This document shows, in pieces, positions 1 through 6,237 of a stretch of DNA of 6,244 nucleotides (the first letter of the stretch is position 1; each line of letters starts with the position of its first letter). The notes under the pieces were generated by a model. The model had not been told where the DNA came from, searched no databases, and saw only the letters and a list, made by a program, of their open reading frames with translations. Position numbers and translations under genes: made by a program. This stretch comes from Natrialbaceae archaeon (GTDB lineage Archaea > Halobacteriota > Halobacteria > Halobacteriales > Natrialbaceae). Where the stretch lies: positions 1 through 6,244 of the forward strand of contig PUPA01000145.1 of NCBI GenBank assembly GCA_003552885.1, in the 5' to 3' direction.

Positions 1-480
1 CCCCTCGTCGAGTTCCTCGAGGTGGTGACCGACGAGGAAGACGACTACTTCCGGCGATCGTTCGAGGCTCTCGGGGTCCCCGACTCCCGGTGGCACGAGC
101 CCGAAACGACGGCGACGACGCGGGCCTTCCTCGACCTGCTCGGCCGGGCAGCCCGCCAGGGCGGCTACGCCGAGACCCTCGCCGTCCTCGTCCCCGCCGA
201 GTGGATCTACCGCGAGTGGGCGGTCGCCGTCGTCGAGACGTACGCCGAGCCGGGGACCGACGGCCCGCCGAGCGCCGGGACGGGGCTTCCGTTCTACTAC
301 GCCGAGTGGATCGACCTCCACGCCGTCCCGTCGTTTCTCGCGTTCGTCGACTGGCTCCGCGGCGAGCTCGACCGGGAGGGGCCGACGCTCTCACCCCGCC
401 GGCAGCGGCGCGTCGATCGACTGTTCGGGCGGACGGTCGAGCTCGAACGGGCCTTTTTCGAGGAGGCCTACGATAGTTAG
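1..480 (+). CDS. TenA/thiaminase II-family protein, 5'-truncated by the window edge
   Basis: TenA-family proteins hydrolyse thiamine breakdown products (for example aminopyrimidine to HMP) in thiamine salvage in the cytosol. The frame is open to base 1. The GTG codons at 22 and 25 are probably internal, because the 159 visible residues match only the C-terminal three quarters of a family protein of about 220 residues. Counting from the GTG at 22, diagnostic blocks are a YAETLAVLVPAEWIY segment (residues 49-63), corresponding to the family's LLPCxWLY active-site stretch, FYYAEWIDLH (91-100), and a terminal ELERAFFEEAY (140-150) with the conserved Glu142. The Cys equivalent to Bacillus subtilis TenA Cys135 is Ala59, followed by Glu60, and the Tyr112 position appears to be Phe36; these come from alignment by eye. 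This points to a Cys-less (TenA_E-like) or functionally altered member. It ends 32 bp before menF on the same strand, so co-transcription is possible. Confidence 0.82.
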   Translation, partial: PLVEFLEVVTDEEDDYFRRSFEALGVPDSRWHEPETTATTRAFLDLLGRAARQGGYAETLAVLVPAEWIYREWAVAVVETYAEPGTDGPPSAGTGLPFYYAEWIDLHAVPSFLAFVDWLRGELDREGPTLSPRRQRRVDRLFGRTVELERAFFEEAYDS

Positions 481-512
481 GCTGAAGACGCGACGGTCCT
501 GAGTCGGTCACA

Positions 513-1844
513 ATGGATCGAGCGTCCGGCGACGGACGGCTGGCGACCGACGCCGAGAGCGACGGGCTGGTCTCGGAGAGCAGGGAGCTCGCGGACGTCT
601 CCTTCGGTGCCGTCCTCGCGATGGAGGGTGCCCCCCGAGTCGGCTGGACGAGCCCCGACGGGCTCGAGGTCGTCGGCTGCGGGGCGGCCAGACGCCTCGA
701 AGCGGCGGGCCCAGACCGGTTCGGCGCGATTCGGTCGACCGCCGAGGAGTGCTTTGGCGCCCTCGACCACGGGGGTCCCCCCGAGAGCCGTCCGCGGGCG
801 TTCGGCGGCTTCGCCTTCCACGACGGCCACGTGCCGGCGCCCCCGTGGCACGGCTTCGGCGCGGCGGCGTTCGTCCTCCCGCGCGTACAGCTGACCCGGA
901 CCGACGCCGGAACCTGGCTGACGGTCGTCGCCGAAGGCGACGAGGAGGCCGCGGCGTCGCTCGACCGGTGGACCGATCGGCTCGAGGGACTCCCCGCGAT
1001 GCGCCCGACCGCCAGCCCGCCCGGCGTCGCCGGAACGCGGCCGACGGCGAGCCGCGAGGAGTGGACCGTGGGCGTGCGGACCGCCCTCGACCGGATCGAC
1101 CGCGGCGAGCTGGAGAAGGTGGTGCTCGCGCAGGCGGTGTCGGTCGAGCCACGCATCCGCGCGGACGTCCCCGCGATCCTCGAACGGCTCCGCCGGCGGT
1201 ATCCGAGCTGTTACCGGTTTCTGGTCGATCCCGGCGCCGACGGGACCTTCTTCGGGGCACCACCCGAACGGCTCGTCTCCCGGCGGGGGCGGACCGTCGA
1301 GACCGAGGCGCTCGCGGGCTCGGTGCCCCGCGGGGAGAGCCCGGAGGCGGACGACGAGTACGCCACGCGGATGCTCGAGAGCGGGAAGCTCACGCGGGAA
1401 CACGGGCTCGTCGTCGAGGCGATCCGCGACCAGCTCGCCCCCCTCGCCACGACGGTCGACGTCGGCGAGCGGACGGTCCGCCGGCTCGCGACCATCCAGC
1501 ACCTCCGGACGCCGATCGAGGCCCGCCTGGACGGCGACCGTCACGTCCTCGACCTCGTCGAGGCGCTCCACCCCACCCCGGCGGTCGGCGGCCTCCCCCC
1601 GGAGACCGCCTGGGAGACGATCCGCCGTGTCGAGCCGTTCGACCGGGGCTGGTACGCCGCGCCGGTCGGCTGGTTCGACGCCGACGGCGACGGCGAGTTC
1701 GCGGTGGCGATCCGTGCGGGCGTCGCGACCGACCGCGCCGTCACGCTGTACGCGGGCAACGGCATCGTCGCCGACAGCGACCCCGACGAGGAGTGGGAGG
1801 AAGTGCAGCTGAAACTCCGGCCGATCCTCGACGAGCTCGAATGA
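513..1844 (+). CDS. menF: Isochorismate synthase MenF
   Basis: This 443-residue cytosolic, Mg-dependent enzyme isomerises chorismate to isochorismate, the entry step of menaquinone synthesis. The C-terminal chorismate-binding domain (about 180-443) is complete. It shows EKVVLAQAV with Lys202 at the position of the general base (E. coli MenF Lys190), TEALAGS with Glu265 at the position of the general acid (Glu240), REHGLVVEAI (295-304), IQHLRTPI (328-335), LHPTPAVGGLP (352-362), and YAGNGIVADSDP (413-424) followed by EEWEEVQLK with likely Mg-binding glutamates. The N-terminal 180 residues are the more variable half normal for MenF/EntC/DhbC. Length fits MenF (E. coli 431). Anthranilate or aminodeoxychorismate synthase is less likely because of the ALAGS and HPTPAVGG signatures. 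Isochorismate could in principle feed another product, but the overlapping menD settles the assignment. The start at 513 has no clear Shine-Dalgarno site; the 32-bp gap after the TenA-family gene suggests one transcript or leaderless initiation. Confidence 0.95.
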   Translation: MDRASGDGRLATDAESDGLVSESRELADVSFGAVLAMEGAPRVGWTSPDGLEVVGCGAARRLEAAGPDRFGAIRSTAEECFGALDHGGPPESRPRAFGGFAFHDGHVPAPPWHGFGAAAFVLPRVQLTRTDAGTWLTVVAEGDEEAAASLDRWTDRLEGLPAMRPTASPPGVAGTRPTASREEWTVGVRTALDRIDRGELEKVVLAQAVSVEPRIRADVPAILERLRRRYPSCYRFLVDPGADGTFFGAPPERLVSRRGRTVETEALAGSVPRGESPEADDEYATRMLESGKLTREHGLVVEAIRDQLAPLATTVDVGERTVRRLATIQHLRTPIEARLDGDRHVLDLVEALHPTPAVGGLPPETAWETIRRVEPFDRGWYAAPVGWFDADGDGEFAVAIRAGVATDRAVTLYAGNGIVADSDPDEEWEEVQLKLRPILDELE

Positions 1845-3604
1845 CCGACCCGAACCGGAACGCGCTGTGGGGTCGCTGTCTCGCCGAGGAGCTGGCCGCC
1901 GGCGGCCTGAAGGCGGTCTGTCTCGCCCCCGGCAGCCGCTCGACGCCGCTCGCGGTCGCGTTCGCGGCCCACCCCGAAATCGAGGTGCTCTCACACCTCG
2001 ACGAGCGGTCGGCGGCGTACTTCGCGCTCGGGCGGGGCCGGCGGACGGGCGAGCCGACGGCGGTCGTCTGCACCTCGGGGACGGCCGCCGCGAACGTCCA
2101 CCCCGCGGTGATCGAGGCCGACCGCGGTCGGGTGCCCCTGCTCGTGCTCACCGCCGACCGGCCCCACGAGCTGCGCGACAGCGGCGCGAACCAGACGATC
2201 GATCAGGTGAAGCTGTACGGCGACGCCGTCCGGTGGTACGCGGAGCTCCCCGAGCCGGTCGTCGACGCCCGTGCGGTCCGGAGCCTGCGGACGACCGCGG
2301 CGCGGGCGCTCGCGGCGACGACGCGGCCGCCGGCGGGGCCGGTCCACCTCAACTGCCCGTTTCGCAAACCCCTCGAGCCGACGCCGGTTCCCGGCGACGT
2401 TCCCGACGCGTTCGCCGAGGGTCTCGCCGCCCGTGGCCGGGACGGACCGTTCGTCGAGAGCCACGCGTCGCCGGCGCCCCCCGACCCGGAGACGGTGGCC
2501 GGGCTCGCAGCGGCCCTCGAGGGCGCCGACCGTCCGCTGCTGGTCGCGGGACCGGCCGATCCGGACGCCTCGTCGCTCGCGACGGCCGCGGCGGCGTTCG
2601 CCGACGCCGTCGGCGCGCCGATCCTGGCCGACCCCCTCTCCGGCGTTCGCTTCGGTCCCCACGTCGACGACGCCGTCGTCTGTGGCGGCTACGACGCCTA
2701 CGTCGACCGGCTCCCCGAACCCGACCTCGTCGTCCGCGTTGGTGCCTCACCGACCTCGAAACGCCTCCGGGAGCGTCTCGCCGACGCCGACGCCCGTCAG
2801 CTGCTGGTCGATCCCGCCGGCGGCTGGCGGGAGGCGACGTTCACCGCGACCGGGCTGCTCGCGGCCGACCCCGGAGCGACCCTGGCCGCCGTCGCCGACG
2901 CGGTCGACCGGACGCGAGCGCGGACCGACTGGCTCGATCGGTTCCGGACGGCCGAGGACCGCCACTGGGAACTACTCGAGGAGGCGACGACGCCGGCGGC
3001 GCTCGCGGCCGAGCCGTTCGAGGGGGCGATCCTCGCGGCGGCGCTCGCGGCGGCGCCCGACCCCGCGACGGTCTTCGTCTCCAACAGCATGCCCGTCCGG
3101 GACGCCGACCGGTTCGGCCGGCCGCGGCCGGCCGCCCTGACCGTCCTCGGCAACCGCGGCGCCAGCGGCATCGACGGCATCACGAGCACGGCGCTGGGCG
3201 CGGGCGACGCGACCGACGACCCCCTCGTGCTCGTGACCGGCGATCTGGCGCTCTACCACGACGCGAACGGGCTGCTCGCGCTCGATCGCCTCGGCGTCGA
3301 CGCCACGATCGTCCTGATCGACAACGACGGCGGCGGCATCTTCCACATGCTGCCGATCGAGGGGTTCGATCCGCCGTTCACCGGCTCGTTCAAGACGCCC
3401 CACGGCCTCGCGTTCGAGGCCCTCGAGGGGCTCTACGGCCTCGAGTTCTCCCGCGTCGATCCCGAGGGGTTCCCCGCGGCCTACCGCGACTCCGTGGCCT
3501 CCCCGGGGAGCCAGCTGCTCGCCATCGGGTTCGACGCCGAGTCGAGCCACCGCCGCCGGGAGGCACTCCGCCGGGAGCTGTCCGCCGGGGACGGTCAGCC
3601 GTAG
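1841..3604 (+). CDS. menD: SEPHCHC synthase MenD (2-succinyl-5-enolpyruvyl-6-hydroxy-3-cyclohexene-1-carboxylate synthase)
   Basis: This 587-residue thiamine-diphosphate (ThDP) enzyme decarboxylates 2-oxoglutarate and adds the product to isochorismate, the second step of menaquinone synthesis. All three ThDP-fold domains are present. The PYR domain has APGSRSTPLAVAF with Arg33, HLDERSA with the catalytic Glu55, CTSGTAAAN (77-85), and GANQTIDQ with Gln118; these positions coincide with the E. coli MenD numbering. A central domain spans about 185-365. The PP domain has SNSMPVRD (Ser416, Arg420; substrate-binding Ser391 and Arg395 in E. coli), GNRGASGIDG (437-446), GDLALYHDANG with metal ligand Asp468, and IDNDGGGIF with Asn495. 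No key residue is missing, and length suits the family (E. coli 556). The ATG at 1841 overlaps the menF stop as ATGA, implying translational coupling. A longer open frame upstream in this phase is only a shadow over menF. The later Men enzymes are not in the window. Confidence 0.97.
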   Translation: MTDPNRNALWGRCLAEELAAGGLKAVCLAPGSRSTPLAVAFAAHPEIEVLSHLDERSAAYFALGRGRRTGEPTAVVCTSGTAAANVHPAVIEADRGRVPLLVLTADRPHELRDSGANQTIDQVKLYGDAVRWYAELPEPVVDARAVRSLRTTAARALAATTRPPAGPVHLNCPFRKPLEPTPVPGDVPDAFAEGLAARGRDGPFVESHASPAPPDPETVAGLAAALEGADRPLLVAGPADPDASSLATAAAAFADAVGAPILADPLSGVRFGPHVDDAVVCGGYDAYVDRLPEPDLVVRVGASPTSKRLRERLADADARQLLVDPAGGWREATFTATGLLAADPGATLAAVADAVDRTRARTDWLDRFRTAEDRHWELLEEATTPAALAAEPFEGAILAAALAAAPDPATVFVSNSMPVRDADRFGRPRPAALTVLGNRGASGIDGITSTALGAGDATDDPLVLVTGDLALYHDANGLLALDRLGVDATIVLIDNDGGGIFHMLPIEGFDPPFTGSFKTPHGLAFEALEGLYGLEFSRVDPEGFPAAYRDSVASPGSQLLAIGFDAESSHRRREALRRELSAGDGQP

Positions 3605-3681
3605 CGGCCGGCGGGGGGTCGCCGACAGGCCGACCGCCGCGACGATGAGGATGACCGGCTGTGCCGTCTGGCGAGCGGGTC

Positions 3682-3688
3682 GTTTTTC
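3682..3688 (+). promoter_or_regulatory. Possible TATA-like element for the YcaO-fusion gene (or T-tract terminator of menD)
   Basis: A T5 run at 3683-3687 is the only T-rich stretch in the 108-bp menD-YcaO gap. Its centre lies about 28 nt before the ATG at 3713, the spacing expected for a haloarchaeal TATA box driving a leaderless transcript, and no Shine-Dalgarno site precedes that ATG. No clear BRE is seen. A run of Ts about 80 nt after the menD stop could equally serve as a transcription terminator; both roles could apply. The rest of the gap (3605-3680) shows no gene. Confidence 0.35.
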
Positions 3689-3712
3689 ACCCGGGCCCGC
3701 GAGTCGACCCGT

Positions 3713-5446
3713 ATGGCCGTACACGTCGCCGCCGAGGAGCCGATCGGAGATGCCGTCGTCGCGGCGCTGTCCGACGTCGACGTCGAGGTACGTCGGGGGT
3801 CGCCGGCGGACGTAGCAGACGCACGACTCGGGGTCGTCGCCGGCGGCGCCGGCGGGGAGGCCCTGACGACCGCGAACGAGGCCGCACTTGACGGCGGGAC
3901 GCCCTGGATCGCCGTCGAGGTCGGCGGCGTCGGCGGCCGGCCGCTTCCGGACGTCGAGGCCGCGATCTCGGGGTTCGCGCCGACCGTCGGCTGTTATGAC
4001 TGCCTGCGGGCACGGGTCGACGCGACCACCACGGAGGTCACAGAGGAGGTCACCGCGCCGCGGAGTGCCGCTCGCCTGGCCGGGGCGATCGCGGGCCGGG
4101 AGTGCGTGCGCGTCCTCGGCGGCGAGGGGCCGTCGATCCTCGGTCACGTCCGCGAGCTGCCCCACGCCCGGCGTCGCGTCCTGCCCGTTCCGGGCTGTGG
4201 CTGTGGGGACGCTCGTGACCGCACGCTCGGGCGCGACGCCGACTCCCTCGCCCTCGAGGACGCCGTCGCGAGCGCCGAGGCCGCGATCGACGACCGTGTC
4301 GGGATCGTCACGGAGATCGGCGAGGTCGAGTCGTTCCCGGCGCCGTACTACCTCGCGCGGACGGCGGACACCGCGGGGTTCAGCGACGCGAGCGCGCCGG
4401 AGGCCGCCGCGGGCGTCGCGGTCGACTGGAACGGGGCGCTGATGAAAGCCGTCGGCGAGGCGCTCGAACGCTACTGTGCGGGCGTCTACCGCGATAGCGA
4501 CTTCGTCCACGCGAGCGCCGCCGAACTCGCCGACGCCGTCGGTCCCGCGGAGCTCGTCCGGCCGGCGGACGCCCCGACGGTCGACCCGGACGAGGAGCGC
4601 CGGTGGGTCGACGCGGAGAACCTCGCGACCGGCGAACCGGCCCACCTGCCCGCCGCGGCCGTCCACTTTCCCCAGCCGGGCGAGCGGATCGTGCCGGCGA
4701 TCACGACCGGGCTCGGCCTCGGCTCCTCGACGGTCGACGCCCTGCTGTCGGGGCTGACGGAGGTCGTCGAACGGGACGCGACGATGCTCTCGTGGTACTC
4801 GACGTACGAGCCCCTCGGGCTCGCCGTCGAGGACGACGGCTTCGCCACGCTCGCCCGGCGGGCCCGGAGCGAGGGGCTGTCGGTCACCCCGATGCTCGTC
4901 ACCGTCGACGTCGACGTCCCCGTCGTCGCCGCCGCGGTCCACCGCCCGATCGACGCCGAGGACCCCGAGTGGCCCGCGTTCGCGCTCGGCTCGGCCGCCG
5001 ACCTCGACGCGACGGCCGCGGCCCGGGCGGCCACCGAGGAGGCCCTCCAGAACTGGATGGAGCTCCGCTCGCTCGGTCCGGAGGACGCCGACGAGGCCGG
5101 CGGGGCGGTCGACGGGTACGCGGCGTTTCCCGACCGCGCCCGGTCGTACGTCGACGTCGACGGACGCGTCGAGGCCGCGACGGTCGGCCCGGATCCGGTC
5201 CCGACCGGCCGCGAGGCCCTGACGGCCGTCGTCGACCGGCTGACCGCCGTCGGACTGACTCCCTACGCCGCCCGGCTGACCACCCGGGACGTGGAGGCCG
5301 TCGGCTTCGAGGCCGTCCGCGTCGTCGTTCCCGGCGCCCAGCCGCTTTTCACCGGCGAGGCCTACTTCGGCGAGCGCGCCCGGACCGTCCCTCACGCGCT
5401 CGGTTTCGAACCCCGGCTCGACCGGGCGTACCACCCCTTCCCCTGA
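3713..5446 (+). CDS. Fused E1-like/YcaO cyclodehydratase (TOMM/SagD-like), substrate unknown
   Basis: YcaO enzymes use ATP to activate peptide amide bonds, giving azolines (TOMM natural products), thioamides or amidines. This 577-residue protein looks like a fused cyclodehydratase. Residues 1 to about 170 match the late part of the E1/ThiF-like partner, with CYDCLRARVD (Cys94-x2-Cys97) and LPVPGCGCGD (Cys162-x-Cys164), the expected structural zinc tetrad. Residues about 195-577 form the YcaO domain: GEALERYC with the ATP/Mg-binding Glu249-xx-Glu252, LTEVVERDA (348-356, the SagD-type ERDA block), and Glu442-xxx-Gln446-xxx-Glu450 in TEEALQNWME. The C-terminus is YHPFP, close to the PxPxP end of azoline-forming members. 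Fewer than about 40 residues precede the Rossmann-like part, so no N-terminal RRE (leader-binding winged helix of about 80-90 residues) fits. No precursor peptide, dehydrogenase, TfuA or transporter gene is seen nearby. The start at 3713 is chosen from the leaderless promoter spacing. Azoline formation is favoured over thioamidation, but the product is unknown. Confidence 0.88.
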   Translation: MAVHVAAEEPIGDAVVAALSDVDVEVRRGSPADVADARLGVVAGGAGGEALTTANEAALDGGTPWIAVEVGGVGGRPLPDVEAAISGFAPTVGCYDCLRARVDATTTEVTEEVTAPRSAARLAGAIAGRECVRVLGGEGPSILGHVRELPHARRRVLPVPGCGCGDARDRTLGRDADSLALEDAVASAEAAIDDRVGIVTEIGEVESFPAPYYLARTADTAGFSDASAPEAAAGVAVDWNGALMKAVGEALERYCAGVYRDSDFVHASAAELADAVGPAELVRPADAPTVDPDEERRWVDAENLATGEPAHLPAAAVHFPQPGERIVPAITTGLGLGSSTVDALLSGLTEVVERDATMLSWYSTYEPLGLAVEDDGFATLARRARSEGLSVTPMLVTVDVDVPVVAAAVHRPIDAEDPEWPAFALGSAADLDATAAARAATEEALQNWMELRSLGPEDADEAGGAVDGYAAFPDRARSYVDVDGRVEAATVGPDPVPTGREALTAVVDRLTAVGLTPYAARLTTRDVEAVGFEAVRVVVPGAQPLFTGEAYFGERARTVPHALGFEPRLDRAYHPFP

Positions 5447-5502
5447 CGGTGTTCGGACGTCTCGCTTCCGATCGCGCTGGATCGGTTCCTCACCACCCCT
5501 TC
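5430..5502 (+). repeat. Short direct repeat at the end of the YcaO-fusion gene
   Basis: The 11-mer ACCACCCCTTC occurs at 5430-5440, within the last codons of the YcaO-fusion gene, and again at 5492-5502 in the convergent intergenic gap. TTCGGACG also occurs twice (5452-5459 and 5500-5507). The second block reads like the first with an internal stretch of about 14 nt removed, suggesting a decayed local duplication. In DNA this GC-rich, chance recurrence is also possible. Confidence 0.4.
5468..5485. terminator. Small intergenic hairpin between convergent genes, possible terminator
   Basis: CCGATC (5468-5473) and GATCGG (5480-5485) form a perfect 6-bp stem with a 6-nt loop, located 22 nt after the YcaO-fusion stop and 58 nt beyond the stop of the opposing VKOR gene. 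The position suits a terminator for either gene, but no T-tract follows on either strand, and haloarchaeal termination depends mainly on T-rich sequence, so function is unproven. Confidence 0.25.
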
Positions 5503-5542
5503 GGACGCGGTCGGGCGTGAGACTTCCCGTCGGCGGTTCCGC

Positions 5543-6178
5543 TCAGACGAACGGGACCGTCTCGGGCAGCGGGAGGACGGTCACGGCGTACATCCCGACG
5601 AGCGTGACCAGGCCGATCAGGACCGCAAAGAGCACGACCGCGTAGTTGGTCCCCGCGAGCAGCCGGCCGAGGTCACCGCTCATACTGGAGAGCTCCGGGG
5701 TCCGGCTCTTCCGGAGGATCGCCAGCTCGAGGCCGAACAGCACGACCGTCGCGGCGGCGGACATCATACAGAACGGGCAGATCTCGCCGATCACGCCCAG
5801 CTGGAGGTAGACGAAGTACGCCGAGAAGACGACGCCGCTGGCCGTGATCGGGGTCAGGATCTTGATGATCAGCGGGTGGCGCGTGTCGAACCACCAGAGG
5901 GCAAGCCCGATCGTGGCCAGGTAGTAGAAGCCACCGAGCGTCGCGAGGGGCACGCCGAAGACGTACGCCCACTGGCTCGTGATCACCTCGATGCTACCTT
6001 CGACCGGCGCGTCCGGCGGAATCGCCGGGAGGGCGAACAGGTGGACTGCGGTCAGGACCACGGTCACCAGCCAGCCCAGCACCGCCACGAAGGTGAAGGT
6101 CCCGAACAGGGTCGGAACCCGTGGCGAGTACTCCCAGTCGTAGTCGAAGCCGAGCGTCGATGCGGTTTCGGTTGCCAT
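5543..6178 (-). CDS. VKOR-family membrane oxidoreductase (CxxC, lacking loop cysteines)
   Basis: VKOR-family membrane proteins reoxidise thiol-disulfide carriers (DsbA/thioredoxin-like) and pass electrons to a quinone. This 211-residue protein has five predicted helices: about 24-48, 76-97, 104-127, 132-154 and 178-203. The charged loops after helices 2 and 4 indicate an inside orientation there, putting the 49-75 loop and the CPFC motif (Cys134, Cys137) at the outer face. Family landmarks are TSQWAYVFGVP (67-77), with Ser68 matching the conserved Ser57 of human VKORC1, GGFYYL (82-87), and CPFC at the start of helix 4. Cys134 and Cys137 are the only cysteines; the shuttle pair of the first outer loop (Cys43 and Cys51 in human) is absent, with Ser62 at the Cys51 position. 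It may need an external thiol partner or have another substrate. No fused thioredoxin domain follows. The ATG at 6178 fits a leaderless promoter. The gene converges on the YcaO fusion. Confidence 0.87.
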   Translation of the reverse strand: MATETASTLGFDYDWEYSPRVPTLFGTFTFVAVLGWLVTVVLTAVHLFALPAIPPDAPVEGSIEVITSQWAYVFGVPLATLGGFYYLATIGLALWWFDTRHPLIIKILTPITASGVVFSAYFVYLQLGVIGEICPFCMMSAAATVVLFGLELAILRKSRTPELSSMSGDLGRLLAGTNYAVVLFAVLIGLVTLVGMYAVTVLPLPETVPFV

Positions 6179-6200
6179 CAGCCGTTCGTTCGTGGGCCGA

Positions 6201-6209
6201 CTACAAAAG
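6201..6209 (-). promoter_or_regulatory. Probable TATA box of the VKOR-family gene
   Basis: On the minus strand the sequence CTTTTGTAG lies in an AT-rich patch with its centre about 27 nt before the ATG at 6178. This is the spacing of a haloarchaeal TATA element for a leaderless mRNA, and no Shine-Dalgarno site is present. A BRE is not clear. The low GC of 6201-6240 contrasts strongly with the rest of the window. Confidence 0.5.
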
Positions 6210-6210
6210 A

Positions 6211-6237
6211 TTGTCTATTCTTCCCACTACTATACAA
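6211..6237. promoter_or_regulatory. Imperfect inverted repeat upstream of the VKOR-family gene, possible operator
   Basis: TTGTCTA (6211-6217) and TATACAA (6231-6237) are inverted repeats with one mismatch and a 13-nt spacer, immediately upstream of the probable TATA box. They could bind a dimeric regulator, or the TATACA could be a core promoter element for a rightward gene beyond the window edge. AT-rich DNA gives such repeats by chance. Confidence 0.22.

Noticed and set aside
22..480. GTG at 22 (or 25) as the true start of the TenA-family gene
   Set aside because: The frame remains open to base 1 with family-like residues, and starting at 22 would remove the N-terminal helices and the active-site Asp region that all TenA proteins have.
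477..1994. A 505-codon minus-strand frame over menF
   Set aside because: Shadow of menF; low-complexity Arg/Gly/Ala translation with no domain.
749..3604. A 951-codon open frame that would give menD a long N-terminal extension through menF
   Set aside because: The upstream part is an Arg/Pro-rich out-of-frame reading of menF; the MenD family starts at the ATG at 1841, which puts catalytic Arg33, Glu55 and Gln118 at their E. coli positions.
3605..3655. A hydrophobic minus-strand stretch (reads QPVILIVAAVGLSAT) in the menD-YcaO gap, considered as a tiny membrane peptide
   Set aside because: No ATG or GTG start lies close upstream in that frame, and it merges into the antisense shadow frame of both flanking genes.
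3644..3820. A small plus-strand ORF starting ATG at 3644 considered as a RiPP precursor
   Set aside because: It overlaps the start of the YcaO fusion out of frame and its translation is a basic, Arg/Pro/Ser shadow without a leader-core pattern.
2972..5434. An 820-codon open frame on the minus strand spanning menD, the gap and the YcaO fusion
   Set aside because: It is antisense to two genes with full family motifs, its translation shows no recognisable domain, and stop-poor antisense frames are expected in such GC-rich DNA.
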